NCBI RefSeq assembly: GCF_025860405.1 | Contig: NZ_CP063785.1 | Span: forward strand, 2,046,001 to 2,110,000 | Direction of reading: 5' to 3' | Length of the DNA stretch: 64,000 nt | Source of the DNA: Tolypothrix sp. PCC 7712 | GTDB taxonomy: Bacteria > Cyanobacteriota > Cyanobacteriia > Cyanobacteriales > Nostocaceae | Part shown: in pieces, positions 8,762 to 17,428 of the stretch | Layout of the letters: the number at the start of each line of letters is the position of its first letter | How positions within the stretch are numbered: position 1 is the stretch's first letter | The notes under the pieces: model-generated | Seen by the model: the letters and a program-made list of their open reading frames with translations, nothing else | What the model was told of the DNA's origin: nothing | Database searches by the model: none | Translations under genes and position numbers: made by a program

Positions 8762-9454
8762 CTTTCAACCCACTACCAGCCGTGAGGGTTATTGAAACCA
8801 TAAGTTATTGGGGCAACTATACTTGGCAGAAGCCTTTCAACCCACCACCAGCCGTGAGGGTTATTGAAACATTTGGCGCTTACGCCGCAGGAGTGATACT
8901 ACTATGAAACCTTTCAACCCACCACCAGCCGTGAGGGTTATTGAAACGGGAACGAAACCAACTCCGAATTCTCCATTAGGAAACTTTCAACCCACCACCA
9001 GCCGTGAGGGTTATTGAAACTCTATCAAACCTATAACCATATATTCAGCAGGAACTTTCAACCCACCACCAGCCGTGAGGGTTATTGAAACTCGGTGAAA
9101 CTTAGCCCAATGCTTCTGAAATCTATTACTTTCAACCCACCACCAGCCGTGAGGGTTATTGAAACCATCACTAATAGATTTAGCTAGTTTGGAATTTTTC
9201 TTTCAACCCACCACCAGCCGTGAGGGTTATTGAAACTATCAAAACCTTGTGTAGCTACAGGATTAACTGAATCTTTCAACCCACCACCAGCCGTGAGGGT
9301 TATTGAAACCACATGGATGCTCAAGTGAAATGTTCTAAAGGCGGAGCTTTCAACCCACCACCAGCCGTGAGGGTTATTGAAACGCGTAAGATTCTTTTTC
9401 TATATGTACATCTTTAACTTTCAACCCACCACCAGCCGTGAGGGTTATTGAAAC
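8762..9454 (-). CRISPR. CRISPR array, 10 repeats of 37 bp
   Basis: Ten repeats begin at 8762, 8834, 8911, 8984, 9055, 9129, 9200, 9273, 9347 and 9418. On the minus strand they start GTTTCAATAACC and end GGTTGAAAG, as in Cas12k-linked arrays. The nine internal spacers are 34-40 bp. Nine repeats are identical; the one at 8762 has a single change, marking the distal (oldest) end. Transcription runs from high to low coordinates, so the leader side lies above 9454. A tenth spacer-like tract follows the last repeat, up to the truncated homing repeat. Confidence 0.97.
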
Positions 9455-9649
9455 CCCGCACTTGTCAAACTCTTATCCTGACTATTTTCCAGAAGCGATT
9501 TTGGCAAGTCTACTTAAAAGCCTATTTTCTATCACTAACAAATAAACTTGCATTCGCATTGAAATGAATGAAATGCAGTCAAGACAATAGTTTTAGCCAT
9601 TTGGCAGCACTCCAGGGATTTTGCTCCTGCTTTGACTTGCCAAAAATAA

Positions 9650-10065
9650 AAATTAGGGGGTGGTAGTTCGGTAGCCACCATGACGGTATACCCGTACCCT
9701 TACTTTGCTGTAAAGTAAGAGGTATTGATGTCCTCATACAACCAAAATCCCAGATTTCAGTCATATAGTCCGCTCTGTCACCTAACACCAAGGAAAAAGA
9801 GTTTGATGTCAAGAGCTAAGGTTCTGGGCTGTTTGGCACCCTAACACCTTATACTTCCCATGCGTCTCGGTGCGAGTCCTTTCTCATCTAACAGCAGCAT
9901 TTGCTTACCCAAGCAATTACTGCTAACAAACGCTTAGATGAACGCACAGGTTGAGTTAGCAGCTACCAGGGTCAGAAAGAATACGCTTGTACAAGCGTTA
10001 AACTAACCCATTCCACAGTATCTATACAAAGGGGCTGACACTGTTGCATCATATAGTTAACTCTC
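9650..10065 (-). ncRNA. tracrRNA of the Cas12k system
   Basis: The stretch lies between cas12k and the array. Read on the minus strand it contains GGGTTAGTTTAACGC, then CTTTCTGACCCTGGTAGCTG, which closely match the ShCAST tracrRNA as I remember it. Further on it has GGTGGCTACCGAACTACCAC, the equivalent of the 3' part. CTACCACC (9666-9659) can pair with GGTGGTGG of the repeat as the anti-repeat. The boundaries are estimates. About 350 nt separate the two conserved blocks, clearly more than in ShCAST. The small frame at 9579-9812 inside it is not a gene. Confidence 0.8.
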
Positions 10066-10132
10066 GAAAGAGCATATATATATGACGGCACCGATTTAAT
10101 ATAAAAGACAATACAATATTTAGGTAGAAATT

Positions 10133-12169
10133 TTATCTACCAATAGTATTAATTCTGCATTGGTAAGCAGACAATGCTAGATTTATCGCTTGTTCTTGCA
10201 GATTGTCATAAGATGGCTGCATACCAAATTCAATACTAATTTTAAACTCGGCAGCTTTTGACTTTATGGATTCTTGAAGCCTGCCGTAGCTCCAATTGTG
10301 TATCTGGCGATTATACTCCTTCACATATATTTTTTGAGCATTTACATCACCAGGGAATTTGGCTTCCGCTTTTGCTTGAATGACACTGGTACGGATTTCC
10401 CTCGTGTCTTTTAATCTTGGTAAAACAATGCAGCTAGCCTTATATTCCTTAGTGACTTCTACTATTCTCTTGGCTAGCAATTTATCAACGTATTCTCCTA
10501 GTTGCGATTCGCCCATATTACAAGGAGAGTCTTTTTTCTGAGCTTTTTCTCTTTCTTTACGAAAATGCACTTGTTGTCGTCGTCTACGACTTAACAGAGA
10601 AAAAGCATCACCTAGTAACTGTTTGACTGTTTTGCAGATGATTTTTTCTTTAGTAATTATATCAACTACAACAAGTGTTGCTAATTCAACAGGATGGAAA
10701 CTAACACCAACAATTATATTAGACTGACCTCGATAAATTGGCTTACTGGGACGAGCAAATGAATTATTAAGCCGAGACAATGAAGATATATTTCTATTCA
10801 GGTTTTTTTGTTCATCGCTATCGATATTTTCATTACCTTCTGCTTTAGTTACTTGTTTTTGTGTAGTATCAGTCTTTTCTTGTCTTACTTCTTCAGTACC
10901 CTCTGCTGTCAATAAACGAGCATCATAGGTACAATGCAAAGCTAATTTATTAACTTTCCACGGCTCACCAGCGCCTTCACCTTGTTGCCACAACAACTGT
11001 ACAGAACGTAGTGTAACCAAGCTACCTGAAAGTTTTATTTCTCCTTTCTCACTTTCTTTAAGAGCTTTATAGTCTTCTAGAAAGCGTTTAAAGAAATGAA
11101 GTTGGCGTTTATTACAACAAATTTGAAAGTGAAATTTAGCCCAGCCATTGAAGTAAACACAAATTTTTCTTTGTTCATTTTTATACCAAGTTAAATCGCT
11201 ATACAAATAATCGATAGGATACGGTAAATCTGAGACTTTATTTAATAAGCTAGCTATCCATTCTGCGAACTCTTCATTGTTTTGAGGTACTTGATTGATT
11301 AAATTATCAAATGCATGATTATATCTTTCTCCTGTTATATCTCTACCATTAGGTAATTTATTCTTCTGTATTTGTTCTTCTAGACGTTTAATCTGGACTT
11401 GTTTTTCAGTGCGACGCTTTTTAAGCTTTTTGATATCTTCCTCTAGATCACTAACTTGATTATGGTTTTTTATCAGGTAGGCGACGGCACACTGCGTTAG
11501 AATATCCTGAGTTATTTTATGGATTTTATATAAAATTTCAGTCAATGTTTCTGGGATATTTTTATCTACGTTTTCTTGGTAATCAGAATTTTCCCTTTGT
11601 TTGGAGGCGTTAATTTCATTACTACTGTTTTGAACTTTTTTCCTCGCTGACTTTGTTTGATTTAGAACGGCATCATGATTAGTAATCTGTTCTAGAAATT
11701 CTTTTGGCTGGCTCAGTATATCTTGTGCTTTACAACGGATTGTCTGTAAATCACAATTACTTTCTTGTACAAGTTCAACATCACTTTTGAGAATATTATT
11801 TAGAAAATATTCTTTACCTTCTTTCTGCTTTTTTATTTTTTGAGATAATGTAAGCCATGATGTATAAACCTCTGTTACTAAAGAGTCTGCTGATGAGCCA
11901 AGACGACCTGACTGTTGTTGAAGATCAGAATCGTTTGTTAGAGCTTTGCGTAATTTTGTGATTTCTTTTTTACTTATTGTTCCCTTCTCTTGATTGGTTT
12001 CAAATTCTGGTTGCTCACTTACACTCTTCAATAATTGAACAATCAGAGGAGTATTTTTTTGGGTCATTTCTTCCCATACTTTACGCAGTACATCTTCACT
12101 AGCATGGAGATGGCATCGTATAGTTCTATGGATTGGACTCGTGGATTTCTTCTGGCGATCGCGGCTCAT
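10133..12169 (-). CDS. cas12k: Cas12k effector (RNA-guided, nuclease-dead)
   Basis: Cas12k binds crRNA/tracrRNA and marks the target for Tn7-like insertion without cutting. The 678-aa product aligns with ShCas12k by eye along its whole length: NTPLIVQLLKSV near the N-terminus, FNGWAKFHFQICCNKRQLHF in the middle, GEGAGEPWKVN, RINNSF-like LNNSFARPSKPIYRGQS, GVSFHPVELATLVVVD in the RuvC region, LLGDAFSLLSRRRRQQ, IVLPRLKD, and the ending EQAINLALSAYQCR. The RuvC-like core lacks the usual acidic residues, as expected. A charged linker region (about residues 150-210) is extended. A GGAGAGG ribosome-binding site precedes ATG 12169. There is no frameshift or stop, so it appears intact in an otherwise broken transposon. 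Confidence 0.95.
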   Translation of the reverse strand: MSRDRQKKSTSPIHRTIRCHLHASEDVLRKVWEEMTQKNTPLIVQLLKSVSEQPEFETNQEKGTISKKEITKLRKALTNDSDLQQQSGRLGSSADSLVTEVYTSWLTLSQKIKKQKEGKEYFLNNILKSDVELVQESNCDLQTIRCKAQDILSQPKEFLEQITNHDAVLNQTKSARKKVQNSSNEINASKQRENSDYQENVDKNIPETLTEILYKIHKITQDILTQCAVAYLIKNHNQVSDLEEDIKKLKKRRTEKQVQIKRLEEQIQKNKLPNGRDITGERYNHAFDNLINQVPQNNEEFAEWIASLLNKVSDLPYPIDYLYSDLTWYKNEQRKICVYFNGWAKFHFQICCNKRQLHFFKRFLEDYKALKESEKGEIKLSGSLVTLRSVQLLWQQGEGAGEPWKVNKLALHCTYDARLLTAEGTEEVRQEKTDTTQKQVTKAEGNENIDSDEQKNLNRNISSLSRLNNSFARPSKPIYRGQSNIIVGVSFHPVELATLVVVDIITKEKIICKTVKQLLGDAFSLLSRRRRQQVHFRKEREKAQKKDSPCNMGESQLGEYVDKLLAKRIVEVTKEYKASCIVLPRLKDTREIRTSVIQAKAEAKFPGDVNAQKIYVKEYNRQIHNWSYGRLQESIKSKAAEFKISIEFGMQPSYDNLQEQAINLALSAYQCRINTIGR

Positions 12170-12416
12170 AGTGTGAACCTCTCCATAAAATAAATAATTT
12201 CTTAGCTCGTTTAGTTAGAACTTGATTGCTTATTAGCCTTTATCAGCACGATCGCACTTGACGCGATCGCAATCCAAAAATTTCGTTGATGGTGCAATAT
12301 CTGCAAAATATGCTGCCAACTTTGCAGATGATGGAAGTTGCCCAAAATCCCTACAAGTTAAGTAGCAAATATTACTTAAGTTAGGCATAGCTTGGACTTT
12401 CGAGATATAGAGATTT

Positions 12417-12494
12417 AACATTGCTGAACATTAAATTAATGTTCAGCAATGTTTTAAGTTTATCATTAAACATTGCCAAACATTGTTAAACATT
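12417..12494. promoter_or_regulatory. Operator array of seven AACATT boxes
   Basis: A 37-bp perfect palindrome (18-bp arms, 1-bp centre, 12417-12453) carries AACATT at 12417 and 12427 and its inverse AATGTT at 12438 and 12448. Three more direct AACATT boxes start at 12469, 12479 and 12489. Boxes on the same strand are exactly 10 bp apart, one helical turn. The array sits between the divergent cas12k (start 12169) and the ribbon-helix-helix gene (start 12557). I infer it is the binding site of that regulator. Confidence 0.8.
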
Positions 12495-12556
12495 ATTTAG
12501 CCTTGTAACAAGGTAGTGGGGTTATGATGAACTGGCGATAAATGTTTTGAAAATTA

Positions 12557-12721
12557 ATGAGCCAGAGCGATCGCGTACAAACTTCGATATATTTCCCCAA
12601 AGAGATCCATGAGGCTTTAGTCAGATGGGCGCAAGAAGAAGACCGTCCCATCAGTAATCTTGTTGTGCGGATTGTGAGTAAGGCGGTTGAAGAGCGAGAG
12701 AAGCAAAATCCGCCGCAATAA
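12557..12721 (+). CDS. Ribbon-helix-helix (Arc-like) regulator, 54 aa
   Basis: ATG at 12557 opens a 54-codon frame. The product has a beta strand VQTSIYFPKEIHEAL followed by two helices around WAQEEDRPISNLVVRIV and SKAVEEREKQ, the RHH fold of Arc/CopG-type repressors, which dimerise and read the major groove through the strand. It faces away from cas12k with a phased operator array between them. V-K CASTs commonly carry a small regulator at this spot (MerR-type CvkR or Arc-like). I infer it represses cas12k and itself. No clear ribosome-binding site is visible. Confidence 0.8.
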   Translation: MSQSDRVQTSIYFPKEIHEALVRWAQEEDRPISNLVVRIVSKAVEEREKQNPPQ

Positions 12722-12918
12722 TATGTAGCTGTTGTATCTGCGCCAATTTGAGCATTCCTGATATACGATATATCCTCAGCCACTACATGAGCTATGTTCT
12801 TGTGCGTGGTATGTTATTGGTTCTTTGCACGATGTCAAAACTTCAAGGCAAAGTGTCAGACGGGCTTAAGAACGTCTGGCAAAGTTGATTGGGGGAGGTC
12901 TTTTAAAGGCTATACAAA

Positions 12919-14466
12919 ATGGCAATTAAGAAAAGTGAACTTTATAGTTCGTTATGGAAAAGCTGTGATGAACTGCGGGGTGGTATGGATGCCTCGCAGT
13001 ATAAGGATTATGTACTGGTTTTATTGTTCGTTAAATATGTATCTGATAAATATGCTGGTGTAGCAGATGCGCTGATTGAAGTGCCTGAAGGCGGAGGCTT
13101 TCAGGATATTATTGCTCTCAAAGGACAGAAAGATATCGGGGATGGTATCAACAAAATTATTACCAAGTTAGCCGAGGCAAATGACTTAGTAGGGATCATT
13201 ACCGTTGCTGATTTCAATGATGATGACAAGTTGGGCAAGGGTAAGGAAATGCAGGATAGGCTTTCCAACTTGGTAGCGATTTTTGAGAATCCAGCACTAA
13301 ATTTTAGTAATAACCGTGCTGATGGTGATGATATTTTAGGCGATGCCTATGAGTATCTGATGCGTAACTTTGCGACGCAATCGGGTAAAAGTAAGGGACA
13401 ATTTTATACTCCGGCGGAAGTGTCCCGTGTCATCTCTAAAGTTATTGGTGTTAATTCTGCCAAAAATCAGAGTCAAACGATTTATGATCCAACTTGTGGT
13501 AGTGGTTCTCTGTTAATTAAAGCTGCGGATGAAGCAGAACAGGGCTTAACCATCTACGGACAGGAGATGGACAACGCTACCTATGCGTTAGCTCACATGA
13601 ACATGGTTATTCATGGACATCCTACTAGAGACATTCAACAAGGAAATACTCTCGCGAATCCTCTATTAAAAAATGAAGATGGTAGCCTGAAAATTTTTGA
13701 TTTTGCTGTGGCTAATCCTCCGTTTTCCTCCAAAGCTTGGAGTAATGGACTTAATCCAGCCAAGGATGAGTTTCAACGGTTTGATGGCTATGGCATTCCT
13801 CCGGCTAAAAATGGGGACTATGCTTTTTTGCTGCACATGGTTCGCTCCCTGAAAAGTAATGGTAAAGGAGCGATTATTCTGCCGCATGGGGTGCTGTTTC
13901 GGGGGAATGCGGAGGCGGAAATTCGGAAAAATCTGATTAGCAAGGGCATTATCAAGGGGATTATTGGGCTACCGCCGAACCTGTTTTATGGGACGGGGAT
14001 TCCTGCCTGCATTATTGTGTTAGACAAGGAAGATGCCGAGAATCGCCAAGGCATTTTTATGATTGATGCCAGCAAGGGGTTTGTTAAAGACGGCAATAAA
14101 AACCGTCTGCGAGAGCAGGACATTCATAAGATTGTTGATGTCTTCAACAAACAGCTTGAGGTGGCGAAATATTCGCGGATGGTTCCAGTTGAGGAAATTG
14201 CGGGGAATGAGTACAACCTGAATATTCCGCGTTATATTGACTCTCAGGAAGAGGAAGATATTCAGGATATTGAGGCGCATCTGTTGGGGGGGATACCCAA
14301 GCGAGATATTGAAGCTTTGAGCGATTACTGGCAGGTTTACCCGACGCTGCAACAGGAGTTATTTGAGGCGGCGGATCGCCCAGGATACCTGATGCTTAAA
14401 ATTCCAGGATCAGAAGTCAAAGCTAGGACTTACGCATTGACAAAAAATATTATTGATGTGTACTAG
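12919..14466 (+). pseudogene. hsdM: Type I restriction-modification methylase HsdM, 3'-truncated
   Basis: HsdM is the modification subunit of a type I R-M complex and methylates adenine. The N-terminal helical domain is present (residues 1-150), then the AdoMet motif DPTCGSGS (190-197) and the catalytic NPPF (266-269). About 502 codons are native; the last 13 (from 14425) are read from the inverted repeat of the inserted IS, so the C-terminus is lost. No hsdS or hsdR follows. It lies inside the CAST and is probably cargo whose partners were deleted. Without HsdS it should be inactive. Confidence 0.85.
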
Positions 14467-15572
14467 GCAGCACAAGTATTGGTGAGATTGTCCACAATAT
14501 AATCACGCACAACTAAAGTAAACAAGTTTCTTTGTAATTCATACCAATTAGAAATGATGTTTTCAGACCGCATTAGCTCTAAACGAACAAATGCTTGAAG
14601 TGAGCAAAATATGTGTGTTTTAATTGCATGGCTATCTCTAACCCTTACGGGTTCGCCAGTTGCTTCAAGTCGGGAGACCCGCCCAACGCACTGGCTCACC
14701 ATAAATCGACAAATTCCACATACTTGTTTTATTGCTCTGTGAAAACTTTCTATTCCCCAATGAGTATCATGAATTGTCACAAATTCACTGCGAGTTATTT
14801 GCTGAAGAGCTTCAGCATCTGGTAGATACAATATATAATGTCTAGAGTCTTCTTTTTTGAAGACTTTCCTAAACAATTTGATAAATCCAAATTCTCTCAG
14901 ATGAGTTACCAACCCTTCATCAGGAATCTCTAAACCACTTACTTGGCAATACTTTCCTGGTTCATTAGAGACAGTTCTATTTTTCTCAACCCCAAATAGA
15001 AAACCCAATTTCTGGTTTCTTAAAAATTTTAAGTTTTCTACTCCTGAGTACCAACTATCTCCTGTTACTAGCCTTGGTTTTACACCCCAATCAATTACTT
15101 CAATTAGCATCTCTTGGAAATAATCGTTCTTCGTTTTCCCCTCCTTTTTATCGTATATTCTGTAATTTATTGGTACTGAGCTTCCATGTATGTCGCTGTA
15201 ATACAGCGTAATTAAATTTATCCCTTTGATACTTTTATGATATTTACCTGACCAAAAATAACCGATTAATTCTGCATATTTTGGATTACTGTACAGTTTT
15301 TCTATGACTGTGTCGTCTACACTTAAAATCCCTCCTGTCAAGTTAATAATAGTCTTTACCGTACTGAACAAATCATAGGGAGCGTATCTCTCCCTCAACA
15401 AAAAACGGTTCACACTATCATGTGAAACATTCCCCAATATTTCTGCTAACCTACTGCATCCTCCATGCTTCGGTTCCGATAACAAAAATAGAGTGTAATG
15501 TTCCAGATTGCATTGTGCTGTTGAGAGTTTACTGATTTCTCTGATTGTCCGATACCTATTTGTAGACAACAC
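14463..15572 (-). CDS. IS701/IS4-superfamily DDE transposase
   Basis: The 369-aa protein shows the triad of a DDE transposase: LSVDDTVIEK for the first Asp, VTGDSWYSG for the second, and HWGIESFHRAIK for the Glu with its YREK-like surround. Near the C-terminus a stretch of about 19 residues (SQCVGRVSRLEATGEPV and neighbours) does not look like transposase; it is read from a dispersed repeat inserted in frame (14658-14693). The frame stays open, so the gene may still be functional, but the insertion lies right after the catalytic Glu region. The exact family name is my best guess. Confidence 0.8.
   Translation of the reverse strand: MLSTNRYRTIREISKLSTAQCNLEHYTLFLLSEPKHGGCSRLAEILGNVSHDSVNRFLLRERYAPYDLFSTVKTIINLTGGILSVDDTVIEKLYSNPKYAELIGYFWSGKYHKSIKGINLITLYYSDIHGSSVPINYRIYDKKEGKTKNDYFQEMLIEVIDWGVKPRLVTGDSWYSGVENLKFLRNQKLGFLFGVEKNRTVSNEPGKYCQVSGLEIPDEGLVTHLREFGFIKLFRKVFKKEDSRHYILYLPDAEALQQITRSEFVTIHDTHWGIESFHRAIKQVCGICRFMVSQCVGRVSRLEATGEPVRVRDSHAIKTHIFCSLQAFVRLELMRSENIISNWYELQRNLFTLVVRDYIVDNLTNTCAA
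14658..14693. repeat. Dispersed 36-bp palindromic repeat, copy in transposase gene
   Basis: The core AGTTGCTTCAAGTCGGG...ACCCGCCCAACGCACTG is matched at 34 of 36 positions by 47158-47193. Here it lies inside a transposase frame without breaking it. Confidence 0.8.
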
Positions 15573-15881
15573 TTTTTTCTTAACGCATTATTTTATCATT
15601 CTGTCAATGCGTTAGTCCTAATTACGTATTGCAACTTTCATTAAACAAATATCTAGTTCACGTTCATCGAGAACTTCATGTTCTTCTAACAACCTTGATT
15701 TCCATCGCTCAATACGTTTTTGATTTTTCACCCTTGGATAATCATGACGATTGTAATGGTCTACAAAATATCTCACTAAGATTTTCTCTAGTTTATCAAG
15801 CGTCAGACAGGCAGTCCTTTCTGCTTCTGGCGGACGTTCCTCTACACTTGAACCCGTATATCCACCATATAAAGACAAAAT

Positions 15882-17428
15882 GTAAGGATTCAGGTCTAAA
15901 ATTGAGGAACTAGAGAAGGGCGAGACTGAGAATTAATAGAGTCAGCAATTAGTGCTTGTACAAAAAAATCAATAACAGACAGACTTTGACGACGACAGGT
16001 TTGAACCACCGTCAACAAATTGGCAGTATGTTGAAACCGCTCCATCGAACGGGAACCACCACTAACTTTACGTTTTGTCACAGCCAAACGCAGCGATCGC
16101 TCGGCTTGATTGTTATCAGGAGGAACTTCAGGGTTGTCAAGGAAATACCACCATTGGGAGGCTTTATCGCGCAAGGAACGTAAAAGGTTTCCTGCTGTAG
16201 CTCCGGCTAAGTTAATCCAGTCATCAAGTGTTTGTTGCAATTTAGATTTGAATTGATTGACCCAATCGTTATAACTGGCGCAGTCAAGAGTCTCAAACCA
16301 TTGGGCATAATTTCCAAAAGCTTCATCAATTAAATCCACAAATGCTTCACCAATAGCTTGGTTGTGAAGACCTGGAAGTTGAATTAGTTTTTTGAAGTGA
16401 CGGCGTAGATGAGCCAAACATTTCTGCTGCTCAGGCACCGCATAGCCATTGTAAACACTAAAATCATCGCTGCTGATTACCCCTGTATATTTAGCCCCTA
16501 AAATGGCTTCTAGTTCTGCTCTGGAACGAGTGTCAGCAGCAGTAAACAGGCAAAACTCAGAATTGGCAACTACCCACAACCATTCTTTAACTCCCTTGAC
16601 AGACCAAGGTGTTTCATCCACATGAATGTTAGGTTGTGTCTGTTTTACCCAATTACTTAACTCAGTAATGCTTGGTTGAATCGCTGTTTGAATTCGTTCA
16701 TTTGTGGTGACTAAAGTTCCCAGCCCAATTTCAATTTGACCTAACTCCCACAACATTTCTTGCTGTTTTTCATAGGGCATATGTGCATAATTATTTGCCC
16801 ATCCTAAAAATGCCTGTAAAGAAATCCCTAAATCCTGTCCTGGGATGATATCTTGTGACCAGGAGGCTGTTTGTATATTGCCACAGTACTCACACTGGCA
16901 CGTATGGCGTTGATACTCAACTATTTCAATGGGACGCTCCACTAGTTGCGCTACAGACTGTTTTTCTACTTTTACTGCCACAGCCGCAAACGCTTTTTGA
17001 CCACAACAGACACAATCACTTGGACGTAAGATTTCACAACGATCTACTCTACCAAAACCCTTACGGGTCTTACCTTGATGCCCTGGTTGCCCACCTGGCT
17101 TTCTTTTGGGATGATTTGATTCTTCTTGCGGTGCTGCTTTTTTGTTTTCACTCTTTTTGAGGATGTCCCCTGATGGCGGCTTAGATGAGGTTTTGCTGTC
17201 TAAATCTCTGCTGACTTTTAAACGTTCTATTTCTTGCTGTAGTTCTAATACTGTTTTCTGTAATTCACCTATTACCTTGCTCTGCTCAATGATTATCTCT
17301 ACCAGTTCTTGTTTCGATAACTGGTTCAAGCTTTCCCGGTTTAAATCTTGAGGCAGGTTTTGGTTCATATCTGTGATACTCCTCCTCAAGCGATCCCTTT
17401 GTCAATACTCTGCCACCTGAATCCTTAC
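15882..17428. mobile_element. IS66-family insertion sequence in tnsB
   Basis: The 1547-bp element has perfect terminal repeats GTAAGGATTCAGG and CCTGAATCCTTAC. It is flanked by the identical 8-bp duplication GACAAAAT (15874-15881 and 17429-17436), the length typical of IS66. It carries a single tnpC-like gene and no tnpA or tnpB. Confidence 0.95.
15896..17368 (-). CDS. IS66-family transposase (TnpC type)
   Basis: The protein is about 490 aa. It has an N-terminal coiled coil (QSKVIGELQKTVLELQQEIE), a Lys-rich linker with KPGGQPGH, a Cys4 zinc-binding region (CVCCGQK and CQCEYCGN), and the DDE core with HVDETPW (Asp), SSDDFSVYNGY (Asp) and DNNQAERSLR (Glu), the usual IS66 signature. I chose ATG 17368 (MNQNLPQDLN); the frame opens seven codons earlier. 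It lies wholly within the IS boundaries. Confidence 0.92.
   Translation of the reverse strand: MNQNLPQDLNRESLNQLSKQELVEIIIEQSKVIGELQKTVLELQQEIERLKVSRDLDSKTSSKPPSGDILKKSENKKAAPQEESNHPKRKPGGQPGHQGKTRKGFGRVDRCEILRPSDCVCCGQKAFAAVAVKVEKQSVAQLVERPIEIVEYQRHTCQCEYCGNIQTASWSQDIIPGQDLGISLQAFLGWANNYAHMPYEKQQEMLWELGQIEIGLGTLVTTNERIQTAIQPSITELSNWVKQTQPNIHVDETPWSVKGVKEWLWVVANSEFCLFTAADTRSRAELEAILGAKYTGVISSDDFSVYNGYAVPEQQKCLAHLRRHFKKLIQLPGLHNQAIGEAFVDLIDEAFGNYAQWFETLDCASYNDWVNQFKSKLQQTLDDWINLAGATAGNLLRSLRDKASQWWYFLDNPEVPPDNNQAERSLRLAVTKRKVSGGSRSMERFQHTANLLTVVQTCRRQSLSVIDFFVQALIADSINSQSRPSLVPQF

Larger units (their letters stand above)
14425..15619. mobile_element. IS701-like insertion sequence
   Basis: Ends AGGACTTACGCATTGACA (14425-14442) and TGTCAATGCGTTAGTCCT (15602-15619) are inverted repeats with one mismatch. 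The element encodes one DDE transposase. The outer tetranucleotides read CTAG on the left and CTAA on the right; both fit a YTAR target but are not identical, and the flanks are unrelated genes (hsdM and tnsB). That pattern suggests recombination between two IS copies rather than one clean insertion. Confidence 0.8.

Noticed and set aside
8762..9454. CRISPR spacers targeting other parts of this window
   Set aside because: Scanning the nine spacers by eye gave no convincing match; only the separate truncated guide matches (tRNA-Ala).
9579..9812. 77-aa minus-strand frame inside the CAST
   Set aside because: It lies within the tracrRNA region, which aligns with a known RNA; the peptide has no family likeness.
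12493..12783. 96-aa minus-strand frame opposite the RHH gene
   Set aside because: It is antisense to the ribbon-helix-helix gene, whose product matches a known fold, and it overlaps the operator region.
12794..13063. 89-aa plus-strand frame before and inside hsdM
   Set aside because: It overlaps the real hsdM frame in another phase and has no recognisable content.
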